From: an uncultured Veillonellaceae bacterium
GTDB lineage: Bacteria; Bacillota; Negativicutes; Selenomonadales; Selenomonadaceae
NCBI GenBank assembly: GCA_900314825.1
Contig: OMWS01000011.1
Location: 18,434-82,433 of the forward strand
Direction of reading: 5' to 3'
DNA length: 64,000 nt
The notes under the pieces are model-generated. The model saw nothing but the letters and a program-made list of their open reading frames with translations, was not told the origin of the DNA and searched no databases. Of this stretch, positions 1-8,484 are shown piece by piece (within the stretch, counting starts at the first letter, position 1; the number at the start of each line of letters is the position of its first letter). A program made the position numbers and the translations under genes.

Positions 1-1664
1 TCGCAGCCCGTGAACATGAGGAGGTTCAGCACCGTGCGATAGATGATATCGGCGTGGTACCAATGATTGATGCCGCCGCCCATGATGATCATGGAACGGC
101 CGTGCGTCTTGATGGCGTTGTCGGCGAACTCGCGCGCCGTGCGGATGACGAGCTCCGGCGTGAGACCCGTGTAGCGCTCCTGCCAAGCTGGCGTGTACGG
201 CGTGTCGTCTTCGTACGACGTCGCTGCTTCGCCGCCAAGGCCGCGGTCGATGCCGTAGTTCGCCATGATGAGGTCAAAGACCGTCGTGCATTTCACGGGG
301 CCGTCCTTCGTCTCGATGACTTTGACGGGGACGGCACGCGCGATCGTGCGATTCTCGCGTTCGTCGCCGAAGTACGGGAACGAGAGCACGGCCGTGTCGT
401 CATTGTCATCAATAAGCGACAGGCGCGGGTCGATGGCAGCGCCCGTGTCGCGGTCTTCCTCGCGCAGGTTCCATTTCGATTTGTCGCCCCAGCGGTCGCC
501 GAGCGTGCCGTTCGGCACGACGAGCTTGTTTGTTTTTTCATCGAGCACATAATATTGGAAGGCCGCGTGCTTGTCCGTGCGTCCGAGATCCGTGCCGTCG
601 AGCAGGCGGCCGGGCACGAGCTTGCCGTCTTCCTCCTCGATGCGCACGAGGAACGGCATATCCGTGTATTTCTTCGCGTAGTCGATGAATTCGGCGGCCG
701 GCGTGCCGAAGTAATATTCGCGCAAGATGACGTGGCCCATGGCCATGGCGAGCGCGCCGTCGCTTCCGGCTTTGAGGTTCAGCCACGTGTCGGCAGCCGT
801 CGTCGACTCAGCGTAGTCCGGCGAGACGGAGACGACCTTCGTGCCCTTGTAGCGCACTTCCGTGAGGAAATGCGCGTCCGGCGTGCGCGTCAGCGGCACG
901 TTCGAGCCCCACGTGATGATGTAGCCGGCGTTGTACCAGTCGCTCGACTCTGGCGAATCCGTCTGGTCGCCCCAGACCTGCGGGCTTGCGGGCGGCAGAT
1001 CGGCGTACCAATCATAGAAGCTCAGCGCTGCGCCGCCCATCATGTTGATGAAGCGCGCGCCAGCCGCGTAGCTCAGCATCGACATCGCCGGGATGACGGA
1101 GAAGCCGAAGTTGCGGTCCGGGCCGTATTTCTGCACGGTGTAGAGGAGCGAGGCCGCGATGAGCTCGCTGACCTCGTCCCACGACGAGCGCACGAAGCCG
1201 CCCATGCCGCGCGCCTGCTTGTACGAGCGCGACTTTTCTGGATTTTCCGCGATCGTCTTCCACGCTTCGAGCGCGTTCTTCGCCTTCGGGCGCGCTTCGC
1301 GCCAGAGGCGGATGAGTTCGCCGCGCACGTACGGATACTTCACGCGCAGCGGGCTGTAGAGATACCACGAGAACGACGCGCCGCGCGGGCAGCCGCGCGG
1401 TTCGAAGTCCGGCATGTCAGGGTCCGTCTCCGGGTAGTCGTGGTTCTGGTTTTCCCACGCGACGAGGCCGTCTTTGACGAAGACGTTCCAGCTGCACGAG
1501 CCCGTGCAGTTCACGCCGTGCGTCGTGCGCACAGCCTTGTCATACGACCAGCGGCCGCGGTAGAAATCTTCCCAGCCGCGTCCGCCTTCCTTCGTTTCCG
1601 CACGTCCGTCCGCCGTCTTCTCGACGGGGCTCACGTAGCGGAACTTTTCCCACAGATGATGCAT
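1..1664 (-). CDS. narG: Respiratory nitrate reductase alpha subunit NarG, N-terminal part
   Basis: This is the first 554 codons of the molybdenum catalytic subunit of membrane-bound nitrate reductase, which reduces nitrate to nitrite with electrons from quinol via NarI and NarH. The gene runs off the left edge of the window. The start is the ATG at 1664, preceded by GGAGGG. The translation follows E. coli NarG closely: His49, Cys53 and Cys57 (THGVNCTGSCSW) are the first ligands of the FS0 [4Fe-4S] cluster, followed by EPRGCPRGASFSWYLYSPLR, FVRSSWDEV, ALSFYDWYADLPPASPQVWG, TRTPDAHF and YTPAWQE. No twin-arginine signal is seen, as expected for the cytoplasm-facing enzyme. It lies 49 bp behind the Fnr-like regulator gene on the same strand, so the two are probably co-transcribed, with narHJI expected beyond the window. 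Confidence 0.96.
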   Translation of the reverse strand, partial: MHHLWEKFRYVSPVEKTADGRAETKEGGRGWEDFYRGRWSYDKAVRTTHGVNCTGSCSWNVFVKDGLVAWENQNHDYPETDPDMPDFEPRGCPRGASFSWYLYSPLRVKYPYVRGELIRLWREARPKAKNALEAWKTIAENPEKSRSYKQARGMGGFVRSSWDEVSELIAASLLYTVQKYGPDRNFGFSVIPAMSMLSYAAGARFINMMGGAALSFYDWYADLPPASPQVWGDQTDSPESSDWYNAGYIITWGSNVPLTRTPDAHFLTEVRYKGTKVVSVSPDYAESTTAADTWLNLKAGSDGALAMAMGHVILREYYFGTPAAEFIDYAKKYTDMPFLVRIEEEDGKLVPGRLLDGTDLGRTDKHAAFQYYVLDEKTNKLVVPNGTLGDRWGDKSKWNLREEDRDTGAAIDPRLSLIDDNDDTAVLSFPYFGDERENRTIARAVPVKVIETKDGPVKCTTVFDLIMANYGIDRGLGGEAATSYEDDTPYTPAWQERYTGLTPELVIRTAREFADNAIKTHGRSMIIMGGGINHWYHADIIYRTVLNLLMFTGC

Positions 1665-1713
1665 GGTCAGCCCTCCTATGAAGATTGGATGGTTTCCAAA
1701 ATGGCTTCTAAGC

Positions 1714-2388
1714 TTACTCGATATTGCAGCAGTCCGCGTCGCAGCCCTCGCACTCGATCGCTGCTTCGAGCGCGGCGCGGTCGAGAATGAGGAGATGCTT
1801 GCCGCGGCTCTCGACGACGCCTTCGCGCTTGAGTTCCGACAGCATGCGATTCAGGCTTTCGCGCGTCGTCGCCGAAAAATTCGCGAGCTCCTGGTTCGTG
1901 AACGGCACGGAGATGAAGATGCCCTCGGCCGTCTGCTGTCCGTAGCTTTTCGCCATGCGCAGGAGCGTCGAGCACAGCGCGCCTTTCTTTCCATAAAGGA
2001 TGAGGTCGCGGAACTTCGTGTGCTGCTTGCGCATATGCTGGCTGATGATCGTCAGCATGTCGTACGCGAGTTGCGGCTTGCGCCGGAGATAATCATCGAG
2101 CACGTCGAGGCGGATCTCATAGACTTCGGCGCGCGTCTTCGCGACGGCGTTGAAGAGATACGTGTCGCCGACGTGGCACAGCACTTGCTCGCCGAGGATG
2201 CTGCCGCAGCGCGCGAGCCGCAGCGACAGCGTGCGGCCGGAGCAGACGCTCTTCGAGACGCAAATTTGCCCACTGCGCACGATATAAAAAAATTGAGCTT
2301 CATCGCCTTCGGCGAACAGCGTTTCATTTTTGTCCACCTTGCGAATGCGGCCGGGAATCTCGTAGAGCTTCCGGACCATCGATTCCAT
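1714..2388 (-). CDS. fnr: Crp/Fnr-family regulator with C-terminal cysteine cluster
   Basis: A 224-residue Crp/Fnr regulator has an N-terminal cyclic-nucleotide-like beta-roll (about 10-120), a dimerisation helix (about 120-150) and a C-terminal winged helix containing FSATTRESLNRMLSELKREGVV. The ATG at 2388 is preferred over an upstream in-frame GTG at 2406 because AAGGGGG lies about 8 bases before it. There is no N-terminal cysteine cluster like that of E. coli FNR. Instead the last residues carry Cys213, Cys216, Cys220 and Cys221, matching the C-X2-C-X4-C arrangement that holds the [4Fe-4S] cluster in Bacillus subtilis Fnr. It sits between narG and the divergent narK, so oxygen-responsive control of nitrate respiration is likely. 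It could also sense NO or redox state; the ligand is inferred only. Confidence 0.85.
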   Translation of the reverse strand: MESMVRKLYEIPGRIRKVDKNETLFAEGDEAQFFYIVRSGQICVSKSVCSGRTLSLRLARCGSILGEQVLCHVGDTYLFNAVAKTRAEVYEIRLDVLDDYLRRKPQLAYDMLTIISQHMRKQHTKFRDLILYGKKGALCSTLLRMAKSYGQQTAEGIFISVPFTNQELANFSATTRESLNRMLSELKREGVVESRGKHLLILDRAALEAAIECEGCDADCCNIE

Positions 2389-2481
2389 GCAAACGCCCCC
2401 TTGCACGAATGTTCTCGTTTTGTCGGCTTTCTTTTAAAAACTCACTATAACAATAGAATATCGGAATCTTTTCAGAAATAC

Positions 2482-2495
2482 TGTGATAAATCACA
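2482..2495. promoter_or_regulatory. Fnr/Crp-type operator upstream of narK
   Basis: TGTGATAAATCACA is an inverted repeat TGTGA-N4-TCACA in the divergent regulator-narK gap. Its centre lies about 42 bp before the start predicted from the narK -10 box, the class II activator position. The half-sites are Crp/Fnr-like and the adjacent gene encodes such a protein. Confidence 0.65.
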
Positions 2496-2518
2496 CATAC
2501 AATGAGAAATTGTTTGCA

Positions 2519-2524
2519 TATAAT
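2519..2524 (+). promoter_or_regulatory. narK -10 element
   Basis: TATAAT is followed by a T-rich stretch and, about 60 bp later, the narK start. No good -35 hexamer is seen, which fits activator dependence through the palindrome at 2482-2495. Confidence 0.55.
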
Positions 2525-2586
2525 TTTTTTCAGAAAGCACCGCATTCATTCGCATCTCGGAAAGAATCAAGAAGGAGAGAACCAAG

Positions 2587-3933
2587 ATGACAAAAAGCAC
2601 ACCTGCGGGCCTGCCGGAGGACGGCGCGTCGCGCAAGGAAATCCTCGCAAAGTGGCAGCCGGAGAACCAGGAATTCTGGGAGCGCTTCGGCAAAAAGATC
2701 GCGAAGGAAAATCTCTACGTCTCGACAGGCGCGCTGACGCTCGCATTCTGCGTCTGGACGCTCTGGGCGACCGTCGCCTCGCGTCTCAATAGCGTCGGCT
2801 TCGCGTTTGCTGACAGCGAGCTTTTCACGCTCGCGGCGCTCCCAGGCCTCATCGGCGCGACAGGGCGTCTCTTTTACACGTATATGCCGGCAATCGTCGG
2901 CGGCAAGAACTGGACGTTTCTCACGACGGCCATCCTCATCGTGCCGCTCATCGGCCTCGGCCGCGCAGTAGAGGACCCGACGACATCGTACGGCACGTTC
3001 TGCCTGCTCGTCTCGCTCCTCGGCATCGCGGGCGCGAACTTCTCGTCGTCCATGTCGAACATCGGCTTCTTCTTCCCGAAATCCCAGAAGGGCACGGCGC
3101 TCGGCATCAACGCCGGCGTCGGCAACCTCGGCGTCTCGATCGTCTACCTCGTCGCGCCGCTCGCCATCGGCACCGGCCTCCTCGCGCCGCTGTTCGGTGA
3201 TCCGCAGAAGACGGCGATGGGCAGTGTGATTTATCTCCAGAATGCATGCTACGTCTGGATCATCCCGATCATCATCGCGCTCTTTGCCATCTGGAAGTGG
3301 ATGGACAACCTGCCAATCCCGCGCCAGAGCCCGCAGGTCATGTTCTCGATCTTCGGCAAAAAGCACACGTGGCTCATGACGTGGATCTACACGTGCGGCT
3401 TCGGTGCGTTCATCGGTTACTCCGTCGCGTTCGGCCTGCTCGCTTCGAAAGAATTCCCAGAAGTGCAGTTCACGTACGCCGCGTTCCTCGGCCCGTTCCT
3501 CGGCGCCGGCGTGCGCCCGTTCGGCGGTTGGCTGTCGGATAAGATCGACAGCGGCTCGATCGTCACGTTCTTCGCGCTCATCGGCATGTTCGTCGCGTCG
3601 ATCCTCGTGCTCATCGGCGTGCAGAACCACAGCTTCCTCATGTTCTTCGTGATGTTCCTCGTGCTGTTCTTCATGACGGGCTTCGTCACGGGCTCGTCGT
3701 TCCGCATGATCCCGTACATCTTCAATGACCAGTTCCAGGCTTCGCTCGTCACGGGCTTCACGGCGGCCATCGGTGCTTACGGCGCGTTCCTCGTGCCGAA
3801 AATCTTCGGCTGGTCGTACGCGAGCTTCGGCGCTGTCGCGCCCGCGTTCTACATCCTCTCGGGCTTCACGTTCCTCACGATCATCATCACGTGGTATTTC
3901 TACGTCCGCAAGGGCGCAGGGATGCACTGCTAA
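2587..3933 (+). CDS. narK: Nitrate/nitrite transporter NarK
   Basis: A 448-residue major facilitator superfamily protein with about twelve membrane segments. It has the NNP-family signatures: GATGRLFYTY near residue 100, GIAGANFSSSMSNIGFFFPK in the fifth segment with its glycine-rich nitrate signature, and GAGVRPFGGWLSDK in the second half. It imports nitrate and/or exports nitrite across the inner membrane. The ATG at 2587 follows AAGGAGAG. A hydrophilic N-terminus of about 45 residues precedes the first helix. It is divergent from the fnr-narG unit and is probably activated by the Fnr-like protein through the palindrome at 2482-2495. NarK1 and NarK2 subtypes cannot be told apart from the sequence alone. 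Confidence 0.93.
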   Translation: MTKSTPAGLPEDGASRKEILAKWQPENQEFWERFGKKIAKENLYVSTGALTLAFCVWTLWATVASRLNSVGFAFADSELFTLAALPGLIGATGRLFYTYMPAIVGGKNWTFLTTAILIVPLIGLGRAVEDPTTSYGTFCLLVSLLGIAGANFSSSMSNIGFFFPKSQKGTALGINAGVGNLGVSIVYLVAPLAIGTGLLAPLFGDPQKTAMGSVIYLQNACYVWIIPIIIALFAIWKWMDNLPIPRQSPQVMFSIFGKKHTWLMTWIYTCGFGAFIGYSVAFGLLASKEFPEVQFTYAAFLGPFLGAGVRPFGGWLSDKIDSGSIVTFFALIGMFVASILVLIGVQNHSFLMFFVMFLVLFFMTGFVTGSSFRMIPYIFNDQFQASLVTGFTAAIGAYGAFLVPKIFGWSYASFGAVAPAFYILSGFTFLTIIITWYFYVRKGAGMHC

Positions 3934-3973
3934 ATCTTGCATAAATAGAGCTGTTGCAGTTCATTCGTTCTAC

Positions 3974-4120
3974 GCCTCCCCCTTTGGGGGAGGTGCCCCG
4001 AAGGGGCGGAGAGGGTAACGACGTAACGCGATTCTCAATCCTTTCAAAAGGACTGAGAATTTCAAACGGCGTTACCCTCTCAGTCGCCCTACGGGCGCCA
4101 GCTCCCCCAGAGGGGGAGCC
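3974..4120. repeat. Composite palindromic repeat, family A copy 1
   Basis: The outer arms are inverted: GCCTCCCCCTTTGGGGGAG at the left and CTCCCCCAGAGGGGGAGCC at the right. Inside each arm lies a GAGAGGGTAAC or GTTACCCTCTC block. The core is an AT-richer hairpin, ATTCTCA...TGAGAAT with an inner TCCTTT/AAAGGA stem. The element fills the narK-methyltransferase gap, which holds no gene. Confidence 0.85.
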
Positions 4121-4224
4121 GTAGATAGAGAACTGCGACGGCTCTTTTTGAATGCTTATCCAAATTCGCAAGAAGGAAAATCGCATCGCGGGACGAATTA
4201 AAAGAAGAGAAGGAGGCGGACTCT

Positions 4225-4926
4225 ATGAAGGGCAACGCGGCGGCGCGCGCAGCAAATGTTCACGAGGCTTACGAATTCGTCGGCGGCCGGATGTCGCATC
4301 CATACGACGACATGATGGCGGGCGCGACGTGGCTCGGGCGTCTGGCGCTCAGAGTGTTCTGGCAGCTGCCGCCCGAGTCGTACCTCGCCTTCCGCGCGCA
4401 GATGTTCGATGGCCTGCCAAAAGCATTTTGCGGCCGCCTGCTCGAAGTCCCCGTCGGCACGGGCGTGCTGTCGCTGCCGCATTATCGCGCATTTCCATCT
4501 GCGGACATCACGTGCCTCGATTACTCGGCGAATATGCTCGGCGTCGCGGAGCAGCGAGCAGAGGCGCTCGGCCTCAAAAACATCCGCTTCCATCAAGGCG
4601 ATATCGCTCATCTGCCGTATGAGGACCAGACATTTGATCTCGTGCTCTCCATCGACGGCCTGCACGCCGTGCCGGACAAGGAAGCGGCGCTCCGGGAAAT
4701 TCGCCGTGCGCTGAAACCCGGCGGCACGTTCACGGGCTGCGTCTACATCCGCGGCGAGAACGCGTTTACCGACCTGTTCGTCCAGACGTTTTGCACATGG
4801 CGCGGCTACTTCACGCCGCCGTTCGATGACTTTGCGTCGCTTCATTCGCATCTCGGTCGATATTTTACCGGCGTCAAGCTCACGCACGTCGGCGCGTTTG
4901 CGGGCTTCACGTGCAAGAAAGCATAA
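4225..4926 (+). CDS. Class I SAM-dependent methyltransferase
   Basis: A 233-residue protein with a Rossmann methyltransferase fold: motif I at LLEVPVGTGVLSLP (about residues 72-85), the acidic end of strand 2 at ITCLDYSANML, motif II at FDLVLSIDGLHAVPDKEAALREIRRALKPGG, and a C-terminal half resembling the UbiE/Methyltransf_11 group. Motif I has VPVGTG where DxGxGxG is usual. The ATG at 4225 follows GGAGG. It stands alone between a repeat and a hairpin terminator. The substrate cannot be told; proximity to respiratory genes allows a quinone or lipid substrate, but nothing shows it. Confidence 0.8.
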   Translation: MKGNAAARAANVHEAYEFVGGRMSHPYDDMMAGATWLGRLALRVFWQLPPESYLAFRAQMFDGLPKAFCGRLLEVPVGTGVLSLPHYRAFPSADITCLDYSANMLGVAEQRAEALGLKNIRFHQGDIAHLPYEDQTFDLVLSIDGLHAVPDKEAALREIRRALKPGGTFTGCVYIRGENAFTDLFVQTFCTWRGYFTPPFDDFASLHSHLGRYFTGVKLTHVGAFAGFTCKKA

Positions 4927-4943
4927 CTGCATACAGAAACAAG

Positions 4944-4986
4944 AAAGCGCGGCTTCCGTACTTCGTGTTCGGGAATCGCGTTTTTT
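4944..4986 (+). terminator. Rho-independent terminator after the methyltransferase gene
   Basis: CGCGGCTTCCG and CGGGAATCGCG form an imperfect stem followed by TTTTTT, 18 bp after the stop codon. Confidence 0.65.
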
Positions 4987-5034
4987 GTCGTGTTTGGAAT
5001 AGATATTTTCTATGACATCATGAAAACAAATAAT

Positions 5035-5063
5035 TTGAATTTATAGGACACCCGTGCTACAAT
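5035..5063 (+). promoter_or_regulatory. Sigma-70-type promoter of the first NDH-2 gene
   Basis: TTGAAT and TACAAT are separated by 17 bp, with the start codon about 78 bp downstream. An ATCATGAAAAC half-site like that of the lac operators lies just upstream but lacks the other arm. Confidence 0.6.
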
Positions 5064-5140
5064 AACCATGTGAAGAAAAGAACGTAACGCAATCGAGGAG
5101 ATTGCGCGGAAATCATACGACATGGCAGGAGGACGTCATC

Positions 5141-6391
5141 ATGGAAAAAGCAGCAGAAATCGTCATCGTTGGTGCTGGCATCGGCGGCGTGCGCGCCGCG
5201 CAGGAATTCGCAGGGAAGCCCGGCGTGCATGTCACGCTGATCGACCGCAACAACTACCAGCTGTTCCCGCCGCTCCTCTACCAGGTCTCGACGGCGACGC
5301 TCGCGACGGGCGAGATCGCGTTCCCCGTGCGCGAATTCTTCCGCGACTGCGACAACGTCGACTTTTGTCTCGGCGACGTCACGGGGTTTGACACGAAGGG
5401 CAAGGCCGTCCTGACGAAAGACCGTTGCATCCCGTATGACGCGCTCATCATCGCGACGGGCTCGACGACGAACTTCTTCGGCAATGAAAATGTCGCGAAG
5501 CACGCGTTCCCGATGAAGACGATGCAGGAAGCGCTCGACATCCGCAACCAGCTCATCCGCTGCCTCGAGCTCGCCGATCAGGAAAGCGACCCCGTACGCC
5601 GCAAAGAACTCTTGACGTTCGTCTGCGTCGGCGGCGGCCCGACGGGCGTCGAGGAGGCCGGGGCCATCTCGGAGCTCATCTACAAATCCATGCGTCGTGA
5701 TTACCATCACCTCGATTTCTCCGAAGTCGACATCAAGATCCTCGAAGGCTCGCCGCGCCTGCTCGCGATGATGCCGGAAAAACTCAGCGAGGACACGGCA
5801 AACCTGCTGCGCAAGAAAAAAGTCGACGTGCGCCTGCAGACGATCGTCACGGACTATGATGGCCACACGCTGACGCTGAAGAGCGGCGAAAAGATCCAGG
5901 CGGCGACGGTCATCTGGGCGGCTGGCGTCAAGGCACAACCCGTCGTCGCGGCACTCGATGCAGACTACGACCGCGGCGGCCGCATCATCGTGAACAAAGA
6001 CCTCTCGGTCAAGGGTCTGCCGCATGTCTACGCGATCGGTGACAGCGCAAGCTTCGTGCCGGAGCCAGGTGCGCGCCCGCTCGCGACCGTTGCACCAGTT
6101 GCAATGAAACAGGGCATTCGTTGCGCGCAGAACATCCTCGCAAAGCTCGAGGGTTGCGAACCCGAGACGTTCGTCTACAAAGACATGGGCGCCATGGCGA
6201 CGATCGGCCGCAGCTCGGCCGTGCTCGCGACGGGCAAGCTCCAGATGAAGGGCTTCCTCGCTTGGTCGGCTTGGCTCTGGGTGCATCTCATCCGCCTCGC
6301 CGGCACGTACGCGAACGTCTCCGTCGCGCTCAAATGGGTGTTGAATTATTTCAACAACGCCCGCCTCGGCCGCATCATCGTCGAACGGTAA
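5141..6391 (+). CDS. ndh: Type II NADH dehydrogenase (NDH-2), copy 1
   Basis: A 416-residue flavoprotein that oxidises NADH and reduces quinone without pumping protons. The N-terminal FAD Rossmann motif is IVIVGAGIGGVRAAQEF. The NDH-2 signature NNYQLFPPLLYQVSTATL and the second dinucleotide site FVCVGGGPTGVEEAGAI follow, then TVIWAAGVKAQPVV and VYAIGDSA (FAD). The C-terminal segment WSAWLWVHLIRLAG is amphipathic and typical of the membrane anchor. The ATG at 5141 is preferred to a TTG at 5102 because AGGAGG lies 7 bases before it. A close paralogue is at 44605-45882. It probably feeds electrons to quinol for NarGHI. Confidence 0.9.
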   Translation: MEKAAEIVIVGAGIGGVRAAQEFAGKPGVHVTLIDRNNYQLFPPLLYQVSTATLATGEIAFPVREFFRDCDNVDFCLGDVTGFDTKGKAVLTKDRCIPYDALIIATGSTTNFFGNENVAKHAFPMKTMQEALDIRNQLIRCLELADQESDPVRRKELLTFVCVGGGPTGVEEAGAISELIYKSMRRDYHHLDFSEVDIKILEGSPRLLAMMPEKLSEDTANLLRKKKVDVRLQTIVTDYDGHTLTLKSGEKIQAATVIWAAGVKAQPVVAALDADYDRGGRIIVNKDLSVKGLPHVYAIGDSASFVPEPGARPLATVAPVAMKQGIRCAQNILAKLEGCEPETFVYKDMGAMATIGRSSAVLATGKLQMKGFLAWSAWLWVHLIRLAGTYANVSVALKWVLNYFNNARLGRIIVER

Positions 6392-6410
6392 AAGTTCCTC
6401 AAGGCAAAGC

Positions 6411-6451
6411 AAAGCGTCCGCCAGTACGAATTTGTGCTGGCGGACGCTTTT
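6411..6451. terminator. Terminator between ndh and lysA
   Basis: AAAGCGTCCGCCAGTAC pairs with GTGCTGGCGGACGCTTT, a long stem flanked by A and T residues. It can serve both convergent genes. Confidence 0.8.
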
Positions 6452-6476
6452 GCGTTCGTGCATTCAATGAAAAATA

Positions 6477-7736
6477 TTACATCATTGCGCCGTCGAATCC
6501 GGTCAGCGTCGCGAAGTGGTCGTCAAGCGTTTGGGCACGGCGGATGAGCTCGATCGTGCCATCTTCGCGCAGCAGCAGCTCGGCGCACCAGAGTTTGCCG
6601 TTGTAATTGAAGCCCATGGCGCTGCCGTGCGCACCCGTGTCGTGGATGATGACGTAGTCGCCGATGTCGATCTTCGGCAGCTTGCGGTCGATGGCAAATT
6701 TATCATTATTTTCGCAGAGAGAGCCCGTCACATCGTACGTGTGATCGCAGGGGGCGTTTTCCTTGCCTGCGATCGTGATGTGATGATACGCGCCATACAT
6801 GGCCGGGCGCATGAGGTTCGCCATGCACGAGTCGAGGCCGATGTAGTCCTTGTATGTCTGTTTCTCGTGGATGGCCGTCGAGACGAGCCAGCCGCTCGGC
6901 CCCGTGATGAGGCGGCCGCACTCCGTGAAGATCGCGACGTCGCCGAGGCCGGCGGGCGCCATCATTTCCTCATACAGCTGGTGGATGCCCTCGCCAATCG
7001 CCTCGAGGTCGAGTGGCGCTTCCTCCGGGCGGTAGGGGATGCCAAAGCCGCCGCCGAGGTCGAGGAATTCCACATGGATATTCAGGCGCTCTTGCAGTTC
7101 CTTCGCGAGGCCGAACATGAGCTTCGCCGTGAAGAGGAAGGCTTCCGTGCGGCGCTCGTTCGACGCGACCATCGTGTGCAGGCCGAAGCGCTTGACACCT
7201 TTTTTCTGCGCAGTGGCGTACGCTTCGAACAGCTGGTCACGCGTCAAGCCGTATTTCGCCTCTGTCGGTTTGCCGATGATGTCATTGCCTTCCATGAGGT
7301 CGCCGGGGTTGTAGCGGAAGCAGAGGCAGGCGGGGAGGCCGGCGTGTTCTTCGAGATAATCGAGGTGGCTGATGTCGTCGAGGTTGATGATCGCGCCGAG
7401 CTCGATGGCTTTCTGGAATTCGTCCGCCGGCGTGTCGTTCGACGTGAGCAGGATTTCCTCGCCCTTGACGCCCGCGACATCGGACAGCACGAGCTCGGCA
7501 AGGCTCGAACAATCCGTACCCGCGCCTTCCTCGTGGAGGATCTGCACGATGCGCGGATTCGGCAACGCCTTGACGGCGAACTGGTTGCGGAACTTCGGCG
7601 CCCAGCGGAATGCATGATTCAGCGCACGCAGCGTCTCGCGGATTTTTTTCTCATCATAAATATGGAACGGCGTCGGGAATTTTTTGACGACGTCCTTCAA
7701 TTGTTCGTAGGTAAGCGGGAACGTCTTTTCGGACAT
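6477..7736 (-). CDS. lysA: Diaminopimelate decarboxylase
   Basis: A 419-residue fold-type III PLP decarboxylase that converts meso-diaminopimelate to lysine. Lys56 in FAVKALPNP is the PLP lysine. Further landmarks are HVEFLDLGGGFGIPY (phosphate loop), ECGRLITGPSGWLV (family consensus EPGR), GLDSCMANLMRPAMYGAYHHI and VTGSLCENNDKF with the catalytic cysteine contributed across the dimer. The ATG at 7736 follows CAGGAGGA; an upstream in-frame extension to 7820 has no ribosome site and overlaps the promoter. Related ornithine/lysine decarboxylases are close in fold, but the GSLCENND and YHHI segments favour the diaminopimelate enzyme. It is transcribed divergently from the lac operon. Confidence 0.85.
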   Translation of the reverse strand: MSEKTFPLTYEQLKDVVKKFPTPFHIYDEKKIRETLRALNHAFRWAPKFRNQFAVKALPNPRIVQILHEEGAGTDCSSLAELVLSDVAGVKGEEILLTSNDTPADEFQKAIELGAIINLDDISHLDYLEEHAGLPACLCFRYNPGDLMEGNDIIGKPTEAKYGLTRDQLFEAYATAQKKGVKRFGLHTMVASNERRTEAFLFTAKLMFGLAKELQERLNIHVEFLDLGGGFGIPYRPEEAPLDLEAIGEGIHQLYEEMMAPAGLGDVAIFTECGRLITGPSGWLVSTAIHEKQTYKDYIGLDSCMANLMRPAMYGAYHHITIAGKENAPCDHTYDVTGSLCENNDKFAIDRKLPKIDIGDYVIIHDTGAHGSAMGFNYNGKLWCAELLLREDGTIELIRRAQTLDDHFATLTGFDGAMM

Positions 7737-7791
7737 ATTTAGTTCCTCCTGTGACACGTTTCGATAAAAGTATCTGTAAAAATGTAAATTC

Positions 7792-7820
7792 ATTATAACA
7801 AAATCGGTATAGGAGGTCAA
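7792..7820 (-). promoter_or_regulatory. lysA promoter
   Basis: On the minus strand, TTGACC and TATAAT are separated by 17 bp, about 55 bp upstream of the lysA ATG. The -35 box ends 12 bp from the lac operator at 7832. Confidence 0.7.
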
Positions 7821-7831
7821 TCAGTGAAAGT

Positions 7832-7850
7832 GTTTTCAAATCATGAAAAC
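7832..7850. promoter_or_regulatory. Lac/tagatose operator O1
   Basis: GTTTTCAAATCATGAAAAC is a perfect inverted repeat GTTTTCA-N5-TGAAAAC. It ends 20 bp before a TATCAT -10 box at 7871-7876. Versions of it lie at 11062-11080 and 16805-16823 with the same spacing to a -10 box. RpiR at 18977-19783 is the likely binding protein. Confidence 0.75.
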
Positions 7851-7924
7851 ATTCTGCGTGCGCGTTGCGGTATCATAAAACCATCAAAACAAACTTCATT
7901 CGACGGAAGCAAAGGAGAATCCTT

Positions 7925-8344
7925 ATGAAAGTAGCAATCGCAGCAAACGCGGTCGGTAGTGAGCTCAAGGACTGCGTGAAATCGTATCTTGCCAAGAAGG
8001 GCTATGAGATGGTCGATCTCTCGGACGACGACATCTTCACGGCGACGATGAACGTCGTCAAAGCCATCCAGGGCGGCGAGATCACACGCGGCATCGTCGT
8101 GGATGATTATGCCGTCGCGCCGTTCATGATCGCTTCGAAGAACCACGGCATCGTCTGCGCACCGACGTACGAAGACTACACGTCGTCGATGACGCGCCAC
8201 CACAACAGCACGCAGATCATCGCGCTCGCGGCAAACATCACGGCGCCCGTGCTCTCGTGCCAGCTCGCCGAAAACTTCTGCAAGACGGAGTACGACGGCG
8301 GCCGCCACCAGGTCCGCATCGACATGATGAACAGGATCCTCTGA
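7925..8344 (+). CDS. lacA: Galactose-6-phosphate isomerase subunit LacA
   Basis: A 139-residue RpiB/LacA/LacB-family protein. With LacB it converts galactose 6-phosphate to tagatose 6-phosphate in the tagatose pathway. It opens MKVAIAANAVGSELKD, in place of the usual RpiB phosphate-binding start, and contains GIVVDDYAVAPFMIASKNHGI and TRHHNSTQIIALAANI, all typical of LacA (about 141 residues). The ATG at 7925 follows AAAGGAG. It is the first gene of lacABFG and is separated from lacB by a repeat half-element. Confidence 0.92.
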   Translation: MKVAIAANAVGSELKDCVKSYLAKKGYEMVDLSDDDIFTATMNVVKAIQGGEITRGIVVDDYAVAPFMIASKNHGIVCAPTYEDYTSSMTRHHNSTQIIALAANITAPVLSCQLAENFCKTEYDGGRHQVRIDMMNRIL

Positions 8345-8353
8345 TCAGGGATT

Positions 8354-8445
8354 GCCTCTCCCTTGCGGGAGAGGCGATGCCCGCATTCCTCAATTTACAC
8401 CTCCCCCTCTGGGGGAGGTGCCCCGAAGGGGCGGAGAGGGTAACG
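8354..8445. repeat. Palindromic repeat, half-copy between lacA and lacB
   Basis: A GCCTCTCCC/GGGAGAGGC hairpin (8354-8375) is followed by a single family A left arm: CTCCCCCTCTGGGGGAG, GCCCCGAAGGGGC and GGAGAGGGTAACG (8399-8445). It interrupts what is otherwise an operon and could act as an RNA-stability or termination element. Confidence 0.75.
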
Positions 8446-8484
8446 TAAAACCGAAGCGCAACAATAAAACGGAGGCAGTAACTC

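Noticed and set aside
54..1790. Long plus-strand reading frame of 578 codons over narG
   Set aside because: It is the antisense of narG, rich in Arg, Val and Ala with no domain pattern. GC-rich codon bias opens such frames throughout the window (also 2530-3942, 5057-6463, 11359-13029, 25483-27141 and 44599-45981).
2389..2406. GTG start at 2406 for the Fnr-like regulator
   Set aside because: The extra codons contain the AAGGGGG ribosome site that serves the ATG at 2388.
5009..5027. Possible fourth lac operator upstream of the first NDH-2
   Set aside because: Only the right half ATCATGAAAAC matches; the left half is unrelated and the distance to the -10 box is 30 bp instead of 20.
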